Part shown: piece after piece, positions 1 to 8,969 of the stretch
Layout: each line of letters starts with the position of its first letter
Position numbering within the stretch: position 1 is the stretch's first letter
Assembly: GCF_014652135.1 (NCBI RefSeq)
Contig: NZ_BMYF01000003.1
Span: forward strand, 62,001 to 126,000
Reading direction: 5' to 3'
Length of the DNA: 64,000 nt
DNA from: Mongoliitalea lutea
GTDB lineage: Bacteria > Bacteroidota > Bacteroidia > Cytophagales > Cyclobacteriaceae
Notes under the pieces: generated by a model
Told to the model about the DNA's origin: nothing
The model's database searches: none
What the model saw: only the letters and a program-made list of their open reading frames with translations
Translations under genes and position numbers: made by a program

Positions 1-14
1 TTTGGTTTTAAGTT

Positions 15-1868
15 TTAATTGATTGAACTTTTGAAGGTGGCCTCATTTCCTGCCATATCCCTTACTTTCAATACAACCTCTCCTTTAAAAGGTTGTTTGG
101 TCAACTTCTCAGACCAGATTACATTTTGCTTATGTTCATACCGCATCAATACCCATTCTCCATTAACCAAAGCCTCAAAATCCTTAATTCCAGATTTATC
201 GTCCCGTATAGTAAACCTCAGTTCATCAGCAGTGACACGGATTGGAGTAATGCTAGGAGGGTTGCTATCGGTATCGAGTACAAAAGTACCAAAGTTTCTG
301 GTTTTGAAACGGATATTTCCTAATTCCCAAGAACCGCCCACAAAAGATTTACTTCCATTCCTATTAAGTGCATATACATGGGTGCGATCTCTATCAGGAC
401 TTCCTAGGGGTTCTTTCCAAAGGATTTCAATAGGTGAGCGTAAATATTCATCCGTATCATTGATTTTGAGACGATTGCTTTGATTTTCTATCCTCAAATA
501 CAAATCATCCAAAGTAGCTTCTTCTGGGACAGTGATTTCGACTTGTTGATTGGCAATCAATCGCTCTTCTCCAAATGGAATAGGTGCAATAACAGACGGA
601 AAAACCATCTCAGTACATAAGTCAATTTGCTCAGGAATCCCATAGCGCATATCCCATTTGTAGATTCTATGGGAATTACTGACATACATAGGGGCCATTT
701 CCATTTCATGACTTTTTACCCAAACTTTCGCTAAAGTTCCAATATCTGAAGTTCCTGTTTCGATAATCATTAAGGGCCCATCAAATTTAATGGATGTCCC
801 CTTCGTGTTACTGATGTTTCTATTACCCAAAAAAAACGGAGCTTCTTCACCAAGTAATGTCATTTTCACCGTTCTGGAATTTCCGAAAAAATCTTGGGCT
901 TTTACCGAAATGTTTTTTCGTTGTTCAGGTTTAACAGTGATGGCTCCTGACCATGTTGAATCAGGCTCATAAATTTCCAAAATGTTATTGGGAACCTTGT
1001 ACAGGCGCTTAAACCGGTTGTTGGTCATGTGAGAAAAGAAGAATCTCCCCTTGTTGAAATCCACGTGTTGCAGGTTGGCTTTGAAAATTGGTCTGCCATC
1101 TTCCATCAACTCATAAATGGGATTTCCAAAAATATTGGTGGAACCATCCATTCTGTCAATAGAATGAATTTCAATACCGACTTTGCCACTAACTTTTACA
1201 GGCTCTTTGACCACATACGTACCACCTTCCAGTACAGGAGTTACTTCTATTCGTTGATACAAACCATTCACTCTACTATCCATACCGATTGGACGGATAG
1301 CCATCTTGTAAATGACTGGAGGAGTGTTGTCCACTACTTCCCTAAAGCGATAAATAAATGGATCAATGGCACGATCTAAGGTATCTCGGATTTCGAAATG
1401 AAGGTGCGGGCCTCCCGAACTCCCTGTATTTCCACCATTTCCAATAATTTCTCCTCTTTTGATAGGAAGAAAATCAGGATCGGGGAATATTTCCAGTTCA
1501 TTTTTTTTAGCGAAATACATCTCTTTTCGCATGAATTCCATGATCTTAGGAGAGAAGTTTCTCAAATGTGCATAGACGGATGATTGGCCATCGGTATGTC
1601 TTAAATACAAAACATTTCCATAACCATAAGTGGAAATTTTCATTCGATAGATGTATCCATCCGCAATTGCCAAGATGGGTTCTCCATCGACACCACCGAT
1701 TTTAACATCAATGCCTGAATGGAAGTGGCTTGGTCTTATTTCAGAAAAGTTTCCGGACAGCGCCGCCCGTTGACCTGGTTTAACAGGAAATAAATAGTCT
1801 TGGGCAATGGTAAGTTGGGATATGCCAAGCCAAAAGCAAAGCAGGAAAAAGAAACTATTTAACCTCAA
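15..1868 (-). CDS. M23 family metallopeptidase (LytM-type), exported
   Basis: The 617-residue protein starts with a hydrophobic signal peptide ending near AQ (residues 22-23), so it is exported. An M23 zinc-peptidase domain follows at about residues 25-175: H50-x3-D54 in HFHSGID and H155-L-H157 in GPHLHFE supply the expected zinc and catalytic histidines. M23 enzymes usually cut glycine-containing peptidoglycan cross-links. The remaining roughly 440 residues look like beta-rich Ig-like modules with no recognised catalytic motif. The ATG start lies 14 bases inside the FAH-family gene upstream, so the two are probably co-transcribed. The stop codon is at bases 15-17, so the gene is complete. 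Fold is certain; substrate is inferred. Confidence 0.9.
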   Translation of the reverse strand: MRLNSFFFLLCFWLGISQLTIAQDYLFPVKPGQRAALSGNFSEIRPSHFHSGIDVKIGGVDGEPILAIADGYIYRMKISTYGYGNVLYLRHTDGQSSVYAHLRNFSPKIMEFMRKEMYFAKKNELEIFPDPDFLPIKRGEIIGNGGNTGSSGGPHLHFEIRDTLDRAIDPFIYRFREVVDNTPPVIYKMAIRPIGMDSRVNGLYQRIEVTPVLEGGTYVVKEPVKVSGKVGIEIHSIDRMDGSTNIFGNPIYELMEDGRPIFKANLQHVDFNKGRFFFSHMTNNRFKRLYKVPNNILEIYEPDSTWSGAITVKPEQRKNISVKAQDFFGNSRTVKMTLLGEEAPFFLGNRNISNTKGTSIKFDGPLMIIETGTSDIGTLAKVWVKSHEMEMAPMYVSNSHRIYKWDMRYGIPEQIDLCTEMVFPSVIAPIPFGEERLIANQQVEITVPEEATLDDLYLRIENQSNRLKINDTDEYLRSPIEILWKEPLGSPDRDRTHVYALNRNGSKSFVGGSWELGNIRFKTRNFGTFVLDTDSNPPSITPIRVTADELRFTIRDDKSGIKDFEALVNGEWVLMRYEHKQNVIWSEKLTKQPFKGEVVLKVRDMAGNEATFKSSIN

Positions 1869-2466
1869 AGTCCAGTAGTTTTTGGTCTTCTATAAATGCT
1901 TCTAAACGATCTCCAATGCTAACTTTACTTACACCGGCCGGAGTACCTGTAAAAATCAAATCTCCTTTTTTCAGGGTGAAAAATTGCGAGACATAAGCTA
2001 TAATCGCATTGAAATCAAACAGCATCATAGAGGTATTGCCTTTTTGTTTCAGCTCCCCGTTGATGAGCAAATGAAAATTGATGTCGTTCATGGATTTAAA
2101 TGCTGACACCGGCAGAAACGAACCTACCGGAGCAGATCCATTAAATGCTTTAGCTATTTCCCATGGTAATCCTTTGGTTTTACATGTATCCTGTAAGTCT
2201 CTGGCAGTGAAATCTATACCAATACCAATCTCATCAAAATATCTATGGGCAAATTGGGGCTGTATATACTTTCCTTCTTTACATACTTTCAATACCAATT
2301 CTACTTCATGATGGATGTTTTGTGAAAAATCAGGATGGTAAAAAGGAGCATTATTTTTAAGGACAGCGGCGTCAGGTTTAAGAAAAACAACAGGTGCAGT
2401 TGGTCTTTCGTTGTTGAGTTCCTCTATATGTTCGGCGTAGTTTCTTCCGATAGCGATGACTTTCAT
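1855..2466 (-). CDS. fumarylacetoacetate hydrolase (FAH) family protein
   Basis: This 203-residue cytosolic protein has the short single-domain form of the FAH superfamily, like acylpyruvases and FAHD1-type oxaloacetate decarboxylases. Visible features are the N-terminal IGRNYAEH, metal-ligand acids E54 and E56 in HHEVEL, D85 in GIDFTARD, and the C-terminal GDLIFTGTPAGV loop. The family cleaves C-C bonds in 2-oxo or 3-keto acids using Mg2+ or Mn2+. Its 3' end overlaps the M23 peptidase gene by 14 bases. The exact substrate cannot be read from sequence. Confidence 0.88.
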   Translation of the reverse strand: MKVIAIGRNYAEHIEELNNERPTAPVVFLKPDAAVLKNNAPFYHPDFSQNIHHEVELVLKVCKEGKYIQPQFAHRYFDEIGIGIDFTARDLQDTCKTKGLPWEIAKAFNGSAPVGSFLPVSAFKSMNDINFHLLINGELKQKGNTSMMLFDFNAIIAYVSQFFTLKKGDLIFTGTPAGVSKVSIGDRLEAFIEDQKLLDFEVK

Positions 2467-2890
2467 GGGTTTTTCTTTTCAGCTAGCAAAGAAAAGGATT
2501 TTTGGGGAAAATTTGGCAGCTATTGCGTCTTTAGACGGGGTTTTTATGTTAAAAATTGATACATGAATAATGGAAGTACCCAGTTTAATTCAACTCCTAT
2601 CGGAGTTGGGCTAGGGGGGTTATAATCCTTTTTTACCCCGAGTGGCGACTCGGGGCTAATACCCTTCGGGATTTAACTCCTGTCGGAGTTATGTTTTTTT
2701 AAGCAAACAAGCCAACATGGTTTTTTTCGTCTATTTATAGTTGAAAAAATCAGTAAATCTAATCCAAATAGTAGAGCTCAACTTTTCCAGCTTTGCGACA
2801 GCAAAATAACTGTGTAAATCAGTGCAAAACATTTGTTTATCTGTGTTAAATATTTTCTGCGTATTCCCCGCCTTCTGCGAGAGCTAATTC
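2467..2890. repeat. intergenic block with palindromic REP-like repeats
   Basis: No gene is seen in this gap. Two copies of a palindrome, AACTCC-TRTC-GGAGTT, lie at 2592-2607 and 2675-2690 and flank a third palindrome CCCCGAGT-ggcg-ACTCGGGG at 2636-2655, giving a compact cluster of three hairpins. From about 2805 to 2886 is word-like sequence (GTGTAAATCAGTGCAAA, then TTTTCTGCGTATTCC, then TTCTGCGAGAG) whose CTGCG part recurs in diverged form inside the trp operon. This resembles dispersed palindromic repeats of Bacteroidota. No transposase is adjacent. Confidence 0.65.
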
Positions 2891-5341
2891 TCAATCAATC
2901 ATCGTCGCACGCATTTTGGCGATTCGGTCTTCCAAGGATTCGGAAGAAAGTGATGCTCGAAGGCGATCTACCAAAATCGGGAATGAAAACGGTGTAAATT
3001 GCCCTAGATATTTAAGGACTATCTGCTGTTGATTAATTTTTTGAACAGCATTCAATACGCTATCCTTATCCATTTGCATCTCTAAAGCTTCACGACGGGA
3101 CTGTTTAAGCAAAAGATTATCAGGATCGTAATCTTCAAACACCCCGTAAATAATGCTGCTATTGGACTGCAAATGTTTCAACTTGGTGGGTTTGCCTGGA
3201 TACCCTTGGAAGATAATGCCCGAAATCGTGGCTACATCCCTAAATTTCCGTTTGGCCATATCACTCTCATTAATACATGCCTGTATATCCTCCATAAGGT
3301 TTTGCTCCGTAAATAAATCCTCCTCCAAAATATCATCGATCGGAATAGCTTCATCGGAAAGCAATTCAAAACCATAATCATTCATCCCAATACTGAAGGT
3401 AATCGGGTAGTTCAAACTTATCCTGTAGGCTACAAGTGCACCCAATACCTCATGCACCATTCTCCCTTCAAAAGGATAGAAAAATACATGGTGGCCATCC
3501 TTTGAAATGCACTTTTCAATCAAGAATGTCTGGGAGTCAGGAATCAATGAAAGCCGCTGCTGCAAGTCTAGCAAGGGAGCAAGGTAGGCCACTTCTTGGG
3601 AGTAAAATGATCCTTGTGCGGCATTCTCCAAAATGGTCCGCATGATAGTCGAAAGCTTAGAGGTCAGCGAAATTCTACCCCCCATATACGAAGGGATATT
3701 GCTCGTCTTTTTATTGGATTGCTTCACAATAGCACTCAGGTCCCTGATGGCTATAAACTCTAAGGTCCTACCTGCAAAGAAAAAGCGATCTCCAGGTTTT
3801 AATCGGGAGATAAAGTATTCTTCAACCATTCCCAAAAAGGTCCCATTCTTAAACCGAACTTTATACATAGGGTCACTCACGATAGTTCCCATGGACAATC
3901 GGTGGCGCATGGCCGTTCGTTTGTCGTGAACTTTATAGCGCCCATCTGCTTCGATTTCCACTTTGGAGAACTCATCATAGCCTCTTAAGGATTCTCCTCC
4001 TTGGGTGATAAAATGCAGAACCCATTCAAACTCTTCCGGCTCTAATTCTTGAAAGGTATAGGTGTTTTTCACCAACGCGTAAGTGGGCTGAGGATAAAAA
4101 CCCTCCCCAACTGCCAAGGTGATCAAAAATTGAATCAATACATCGTAAGTACCTGTAGGGCAGTGGATACTTTCCATGTCACCGGTTTCCATGGCATAAC
4201 GAAGCGCAGAAGCTTCTATGAGTTCAAGAGCATTGGTCGGAACAAAGTAGATCTCGGAAGGCAATCCGGGCTGATGACCTGCTCTTCCAGCCCTTTGCAT
4301 AAAACGGGCAACACCCTTGGGGCTTCCGATTTGAATCACGGCATCTACCGGCCTAAAATCCACTCCCAAATCTAAGCTTGAAGTGCAGACTACCAATTTG
4401 AGTTTATTTTGATGCAAAGCTTCTTCTACCCATGTGCGAACGGCCATATCCAAGGAACCATGATGCATGGCCACCCATCCCGCCCAATCAGGACGTGCCT
4501 CCATAATTTTCTGATACCAAATTTCGGTTTGCGCGCGGGTATTGGTAAATAATAACAGGCTGTTATGTTTTTCTACTATGGGAATAATTTTATCCAACAA
4601 CTTCAAACCCAAATGCCCTGACCAAGGATATTTTTCTAGTTCATCCGGATACACCGTGTGCACGGCAATTTCTTTTTGGATGTCTGCTTTGACTATATGA
4701 ATAGGAGCGTCTATTCCAAGTAATATTCTATTGGCTTCTTCTAGATTCCCAATAGTCGCTGATATACCCCATAATTGAATATCCTTTTGCAATATGCTCT
4801 GTATGTAAGCTAATCCTAGTTGGACCTGAACACCACGTTTATTTCCCATTAATTCGTGCCATTCATCTACAATGATGCATTTGACCTCTTGAAAGGTTGC
4901 TGCACTATCTTTTTGACTGAGTAAAAGTTGAAGAGTTTCTGGGGTTGTGACCAAACACTGGGGAGGCTTTCGTTTTTGTTGCGCACGGGTTTTGGCATCG
5001 GTATCTCCATTACGGACGGCAACTTTCCAGGGTAATCCAATAGTATCACAAACTCCTTGCATGGCTTGATGAATGTCTTGGGCCAAGGCACGTAAAGGGG
5101 TAATCCAAATGACTTGGATGCCCATCTTTTTAGGTTTCTGCCAGTTATGGGGATGCTTCCGGATATAATCCAAGATAGGTGGGAACCATAAGGCAAATGT
5201 CTTTCCACTTCCAGTAGGAGCATTGAGGATTCCTGATTTTCCTGCTAAGAAGTCTTTCCAAGCTTCTATTTGAAAATCAAATGGTTTCCACCCTTTTTGC
5301 TTAAAATAAGTGTAGCCAACTTCTAATTCCTTATCCTCCAT
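2891..5341 (-). CDS. ligase-associated DEXH-box ATP-dependent DNA helicase (Lhr-like)
   Basis: The 816-residue superfamily 2 helicase has Walker A APTGSGKT at residues 41-48, a DEWH box near residue 160, SATIGN (motif III) and the motif VI region QRAGRAGHQPG. The long C-terminal part has the length of the Lhr-like branch. In many bacteria this helicase is encoded with an ATP-dependent DNA ligase and an MBL-fold exonuclease as a presumed DNA damage repair module. Here it follows the ligase gene with an 11-base overlap, so translation is probably coupled. The exonuclease partner is not in the window. Activity is inferred from family. Confidence 0.9.
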   Translation of the reverse strand: MEDKELEVGYTYFKQKGWKPFDFQIEAWKDFLAGKSGILNAPTGSGKTFALWFPPILDYIRKHPHNWQKPKKMGIQVIWITPLRALAQDIHQAMQGVCDTIGLPWKVAVRNGDTDAKTRAQQKRKPPQCLVTTPETLQLLLSQKDSAATFQEVKCIIVDEWHELMGNKRGVQVQLGLAYIQSILQKDIQLWGISATIGNLEEANRILLGIDAPIHIVKADIQKEIAVHTVYPDELEKYPWSGHLGLKLLDKIIPIVEKHNSLLLFTNTRAQTEIWYQKIMEARPDWAGWVAMHHGSLDMAVRTWVEEALHQNKLKLVVCTSSLDLGVDFRPVDAVIQIGSPKGVARFMQRAGRAGHQPGLPSEIYFVPTNALELIEASALRYAMETGDMESIHCPTGTYDVLIQFLITLAVGEGFYPQPTYALVKNTYTFQELEPEEFEWVLHFITQGGESLRGYDEFSKVEIEADGRYKVHDKRTAMRHRLSMGTIVSDPMYKVRFKNGTFLGMVEEYFISRLKPGDRFFFAGRTLEFIAIRDLSAIVKQSNKKTSNIPSYMGGRISLTSKLSTIMRTILENAAQGSFYSQEVAYLAPLLDLQQRLSLIPDSQTFLIEKCISKDGHHVFFYPFEGRMVHEVLGALVAYRISLNYPITFSIGMNDYGFELLSDEAIPIDDILEEDLFTEQNLMEDIQACINESDMAKRKFRDVATISGIIFQGYPGKPTKLKHLQSNSSIIYGVFEDYDPDNLLLKQSRREALEMQMDKDSVLNAVQKINQQQIVLKYLGQFTPFSFPILVDRLRASLSSESLEDRIAKMRATMID

Positions 5342-6923
5342 AAAGCGAAAGTAATTCTTTTAAATCAGTCAAGGTATTCGCCTCTTCAATTCCTTTATCC
5401 TTTCTCCAGCGATTGATACGAGGGAATCGGAGTGCAATGCCTGACTTATGTCGAGGGCTTTCTTGAATTCCTTCGAAGGCTATTTCAAAAACTAACCCTG
5501 GTTTTACAGTTCGCACAGGGCCAAATTTTTCTAGGGTATTTTTCTTAATATACTGATCCGCTTCTTTCAGTTCTGCATCCGTTAAACCCGAATAAGCTTT
5601 CGTAAAAGGGACCAATTTATCCTCTTGCCAGACAGCCAAGGTGAAATCTGTAAACAAGTCAGCTCTTCGTCCATGTCCTTTTTGGGCATAAATCAGTACT
5701 CCATCAATCGTCAGTGGATCAATTTTCCATTTCCACCAATTACCTCGCTTCCTTCCAACCTCGTAAGGAGAGTTCTTGTGTTTCAACATAAAACCCTCTG
5801 CCATTCGCTTTCGCGAGCTTTTCCGTAGTTCTTTCAAACTCTCCCAACTATCAGCTTCAACAGTCGCTGATAACTGTATGCGAGGCGTTTCAAAACCCAT
5901 CAACATTTCTTCTAAATGAGCTCTACGAATTTTCAATGGCTGTGAGCGGAAATCTTTTCCTTCCAGTTCTAAAAGATCGTAGGTGAAAAATGAAACTGGA
6001 GCTTCCTGAAGGATTTTTTTACTCAAAGATTTTCTCCCAATCCGAGTTTGTAAAAGCGCAAAGGGTAGGGGAAGGTCACCTTGAAAACACAGAATTTCTC
6101 CATCCAACACCGTATTATCTGGAAGTAAAGCAGCTGCATCCACCAATTCGGGAAATTTTTCAGTCACTAATTCCTCCCCACGTGACCAAATGAAAATCTC
6201 TCCTTTACGCTTGATTAATTGTCCGCGGATTCCATCCCATTTCCATTCTACCTGCCAATCTTGTGGATTCTCTGTTTCCATGAAAGAAGATTCCACTGGA
6301 TGGGCTAAATAAAAAGGATAAGGTCTTGATAAATCATCTGATAGATTGGATGTTAGAAGAAGGCTTTCAAAGCTATCATTTAGGGGGTTCCAATCGCCCA
6401 TTAATCGGTGGGTGACATCAGTTTTCTCTAAGTTCAGAACATCCGCTAAAGCCTGAATGACTAATTGCTGACTAACTCCAACCCGAAAGCCACCTGTGAT
6501 CAATTTTGTGAAGATAAATCGCTCTTCCTTATCCAAACATGGCCATGCTGTAAGGATTTGTTTCTTTTTTTCATCTTCCTCCAACCCTTCTAAATTCATT
6601 AGAAAAACTATCCATTCACTCAAGGTTTGATTCAATGATTCGGTTGGTGGGGGTAAGAGAAGAGCAATCGTTTCAGCTAAATCTCCCACCGTTTGATACG
6701 ACTCTTCAAATAACCACGCCGGTATGTTAGCTAATTCGCAGCACCATTCTCTTAGCAAGCGAGTATTCACCTGTCTTTTGGGGCGTCTATGAGTAAATAA
6801 GGCTAGCGTCCAAAGTTTATCCTGATCATTTGCTGATAAAAAATATGTCTTTAACGCCTGTAATTTATCACTCGTTTTGTTACTTTGGTCCAAGCGATTG
6901 AAAAGCGCAACAAAATCTTTCAT
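5331..6923 (-). CDS. ATP-dependent DNA ligase (LigB/Lig1-type)
   Basis: This 530-residue ligase has an N-terminal helical DNA-binding domain (about 1-200), then the adenylation domain with the catalytic lysine motif EWKWDGIRG near residue 230. Further nucleotidyltransferase motifs are LDGEILCF, FTYDLLELEGKD, EGFMLKH and WWKWK, followed by an OB-fold region. It seals nicks using ATP and is additional to the essential NAD+-dependent LigA expected elsewhere. It is the first gene of a pair with the helicase. A perfect Crp-type palindrome lies 17 bases upstream of its ATG. Confidence 0.93.
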   Translation of the reverse strand: MKDFVALFNRLDQSNKTSDKLQALKTYFLSANDQDKLWTLALFTHRRPKRQVNTRLLREWCCELANIPAWLFEESYQTVGDLAETIALLLPPPTESLNQTLSEWIVFLMNLEGLEEDEKKKQILTAWPCLDKEERFIFTKLITGGFRVGVSQQLVIQALADVLNLEKTDVTHRLMGDWNPLNDSFESLLLTSNLSDDLSRPYPFYLAHPVESSFMETENPQDWQVEWKWDGIRGQLIKRKGEIFIWSRGEELVTEKFPELVDAAALLPDNTVLDGEILCFQGDLPLPFALLQTRIGRKSLSKKILQEAPVSFFTYDLLELEGKDFRSQPLKIRRAHLEEMLMGFETPRIQLSATVEADSWESLKELRKSSRKRMAEGFMLKHKNSPYEVGRKRGNWWKWKIDPLTIDGVLIYAQKGHGRRADLFTDFTLAVWQEDKLVPFTKAYSGLTDAELKEADQYIKKNTLEKFGPVRTVKPGLVFEIAFEGIQESPRHKSGIALRFPRINRWRKDKGIEEANTLTDLKELLSLYGG

Positions 6924-6940
6924 AGTTGGGTTATTGCTCA

Positions 6941-6964
6941 GAAATGTGAATCAAGTCACATTTC
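6941..6964. promoter_or_regulatory. Crp-type palindrome upstream of the ligase-helicase operon
   Basis: The sequence is a perfect 9-bp inverted repeat, GAAATGTGA-N6-TCACATTTC, containing the classical TGTGA-N6-TCACA Crp/Fnr-superfamily core. It lies in the 120-bp divergent gap, 17 bp before the ligase start codon and 79 bp before the lipoprotein start. Read with a weak promoter candidate (TTTG then TAAATCTC on the minus strand), it would sit at or just past the ligase transcription start. The palindrome is plainly seen; the binding protein and its direction of control are inferred. Confidence 0.6.
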
Positions 6965-7043
6965 GTTCCAAGAGATTTAATTAACTTGTAATTGTTCAAC
7001 AAAATAGCCTTTTCCGGCGTATTATTGATAAAACCACACACGA

Positions 7044-7568
7044 ATGAAAAAGTTACTCAGCATTCTTTTTATTAGTTTAATTTTCTTTGCATGCAACAAA
7101 GAGGATGATAGAAGATACACCCGAAATGAAGTGACTTACCAACTATTTCAAAGTTCCGACTTTGCATACACCGGCATGGCTACCCTTAGGGAGTTAAATA
7201 CCGGAGAGTTGGAAATGGAAATAACCTTAGATGGACCTAAAGATTCAACTCCGTACTTCTTTCCGGTACATTTGCATTTTGGGAGCTATGACCAAGCGGA
7301 TTCACCAATCGCATTTTTATTTAATCCTGTTGATATCCGTACATTAAAAAGTGTAACAAAGATGGATGTGCTATCTGATGGACGTGTATTGACGTTTGAA
7401 GATTTTAAAAATTTCGATGGACATATTAAAATTCACCTAGCCGATTCTGGCCCTGAATACAATATTTATCTTACTGTAGGGAATGTAGGAGGGAATGATA
7501 ACAGCCGCGCAGCATTTGACAGAAATAATATCAGCTTATGTGCCCCTGATATGGGTGGCTTAGATTGA
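7044..7568 (+). CDS. putative surface lipoprotein of unknown function
   Basis: The 174-residue product has a lipoprotein signal with lipobox FFAC (Cys17), followed by an acidic stretch KEDD as in Bacteroidota lipoproteins that are exported to the cell surface. The mature part contains ITLDGPKDSTPYFFPVHLHFG and ends in a glycine-rich tail. The HLHFG phrase recalls metal-binding or CHRD-like small beta domains, but I do not recognise the family. It is transcribed away from the ligase gene and has no close co-directional neighbour. Confidence 0.72.
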   Translation: MKKLLSILFISLIFFACNKEDDRRYTRNEVTYQLFQSSDFAYTGMATLRELNTGELEMEITLDGPKDSTPYFFPVHLHFGSYDQADSPIAFLFNPVDIRTLKSVTKMDVLSDGRVLTFEDFKNFDGHIKIHLADSGPEYNIYLTVGNVGGNDNSRAAFDRNNISLCAPDMGGLD

Positions 7569-7717
7569 CTTCTTTCATGAAAAAGGATTCTTGGAAGATT
7601 TTGCAATATAAAATGCGTTTTTTATGAAAATTTATGAATAAACCAACTTCTCAAGAACGCCTTATTCATGCTAAAGTAGCAATCAATTCTAGAAAACAAG
7701 GAATAAAGGTTGTTTAA

Positions 7718-8146
7718 TTACCCTTCATCCTCGTCCATAATTTTCTCTACCGTAAGCAATTTGAAACTGTCAAGTAAAGTCTTGATTTCTGCATTCATTA
7801 CTTTTTGATATTCTAGGTGTTCTTCTGCTGAAAATGGCTTCATACGGTTATGCACATGGTATTTTCGTTGAAACTCATCATCATGGGAATGTTCAAATCC
7901 AGGCACCTCGATAATTTCTTTGTCCCAAATTTTCAATTCCTCTTTTAATTCAGAAAAATCAATCTCCCGCTCTTTCAACAACTTTTCGATTTCCATGATT
8001 TCTTCTCTAGCATCTAGGCTGCTTTGATGATAGACATTTGCCTCTGTATAAATCTCTGAATTATCCCCCTCATTTTTTTCGGAGGAACAAGCGATAGTTA
8101 ATGTAAATATAATAATGAAGAAAACATGCGTGAATTGCTTTTTCAT
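7718..8146 (-). CDS. putative lipoprotein with helical mature domain
   Basis: The 142-residue product has a hydrophobic leader and lipobox TIAC (Cys20), followed by SSEKNEGDNSE. The mature region is predicted largely helical, with heptad-like runs around EEIMEIEKLLKERE, and contains a His-rich patch FEHSHDDEFQRKYHVHN that could bind metal. Similar short lipoproteins occur in Bacteroidota without known function. The gene stands alone on the minus strand. Confidence 0.7.
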   Translation of the reverse strand: MKKQFTHVFFIIIFTLTIACSSEKNEGDNSEIYTEANVYHQSSLDAREEIMEIEKLLKEREIDFSELKEELKIWDKEIIEVPGFEHSHDDEFQRKYHVHNRMKPFSAEEHLEYQKVMNAEIKTLLDSFKLLTVEKIMDEDEG

Positions 8147-8511
8147 ACTTTAAGCTTTTTTTAACAAAATTATTGAAATCATTTAAAAAACAACCTAATT
8201 CAAGGAGATTTCACTTCAAATTGATCGTTTTAGTTTTATTTAAGCAAGATTAAATATTTGTAACAGGCTATTTTTTTATAAATAAAACCATTTTCACAGC
8301 AAAGTTTTTCCCGTTCAAGTCAAAAATCTAAATATGTTATTGAAAAGGCCGAAAACATTTTATGCTTTTCTCTTAAGAAACGACTCACTAAAAAAGGGAA
8401 TATTAGTACAAATAGCTGAGCTATGCGAAAAAAAAATATAAAAGCTTCCAAAAGCCAGCTTGTGATCCAATTTTCAAAAAGTATGTCTTACTAAAATCTT
8501 CGTAAAAATTA
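8147..8511. other. AT-rich intergenic region, no gene seen
   Basis: No open reading frame with family features and no RNA gene is recognisable here. The part next to the lipoprotein gene presumably holds its promoter. The last 30 bases (CTTCGTAAAAATTAGTGAAATTCG in part) lead into the word-like repeat starting near 8512 and resemble the GTGTAAATCAGTG phrase near 2810. Confidence 0.5.
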
Positions 8512-8575
8512 GTGAAATTCGTGGACCCTCATCCCTCACCCTTCATCGTTCTACCTTCATCCTTCATCCTTCAAA
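8512..8575. repeat. degenerate GATGAAGG-type repeat at a gene end
   Basis: On the minus strand this reads as repeated words of the form GGATGAAGGATGAAGGTAGAACGATGAAGGGTGAGGGATGAGG. It starts inside the last codons of the A-type carrier gene, whose final residues FLKDEG are encoded by the repeat. It belongs to the same class of degenerate word arrays as those near 15500, 29050, 33050 and 36050. Confidence 0.6.
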
Positions 8576-8853
8576 AACGTAAATCCCCTCGCATCATTCC
8601 CCTCATAAAAATCCACCAACATGCCCATCAGAAACATGTAGTGCTTCTTTTCAACCAACACAGGTATCCCATCCACATCGAATTGCTGATCGCCCTCTTT
8701 AGCTTTGTCGAAACCGAGTTGGTAGGCCATACCGCCGCAGCCACCACCTTTGACACCTACGCGAAGGGCATAGTTTTCAGGGATATTTTTATGCTGCATG
8801 ATGTTTTTAATCTCTTCCTGGGCTTTTTCTGATATTTTTATGGGTACAATCAT
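8557..8853 (-). CDS. HesB/IscA/SufA-like iron-sulfur carrier lacking the C-terminal CxC
   Basis: From ATG at 8853 (MIVPIKISEKA) the product is 98 residues; an in-frame upstream extension to 8916 is less likely because the family starts here. The first conserved cysteine is present in GVKGGGCGG (C39), as is the fold through to GFTF. A-type carriers normally continue with an NPNA...CGCG tail carrying two cluster-ligand cysteines. This protein instead stops after FLKDEG, encoded by repeat sequence. Classical cluster transfer may be impaired. The family also contains natural variants without the tail, so it may be functional in another role. Confidence 0.85.
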   Translation of the reverse strand: MIVPIKISEKAQEEIKNIMQHKNIPENYALRVGVKGGGCGGMAYQLGFDKAKEGDQQFDVDGIPVLVEKKHYMFLMGMLVDFYEGNDARGFTFLKDEG

Positions 8854-8969
8854 GTCCGTATAAGCGCTTTTTGCGTTAGCAAGTTCATCTATTTCTTGCA
8901 AAATTACCAAAAACAAGGTTTTATCCTGCTCAATAATTTCGGATATTCGAAGCTTAATAACTTACACCC

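Noticed and set aside
2467-2890. CRISPR array or attachment site
   Set aside because: The palindromes are few, unequally spaced and have no unique spacers; no cas or integrase gene is nearby.
7634-7717. Short plus-strand ORF, 27 codons, starting MNKPTSQERLIHAKVAINSRK
   Set aside because: It has plausible amino-acid composition and could be a gene fragment, but no family is recognisable and the length is too short to support.
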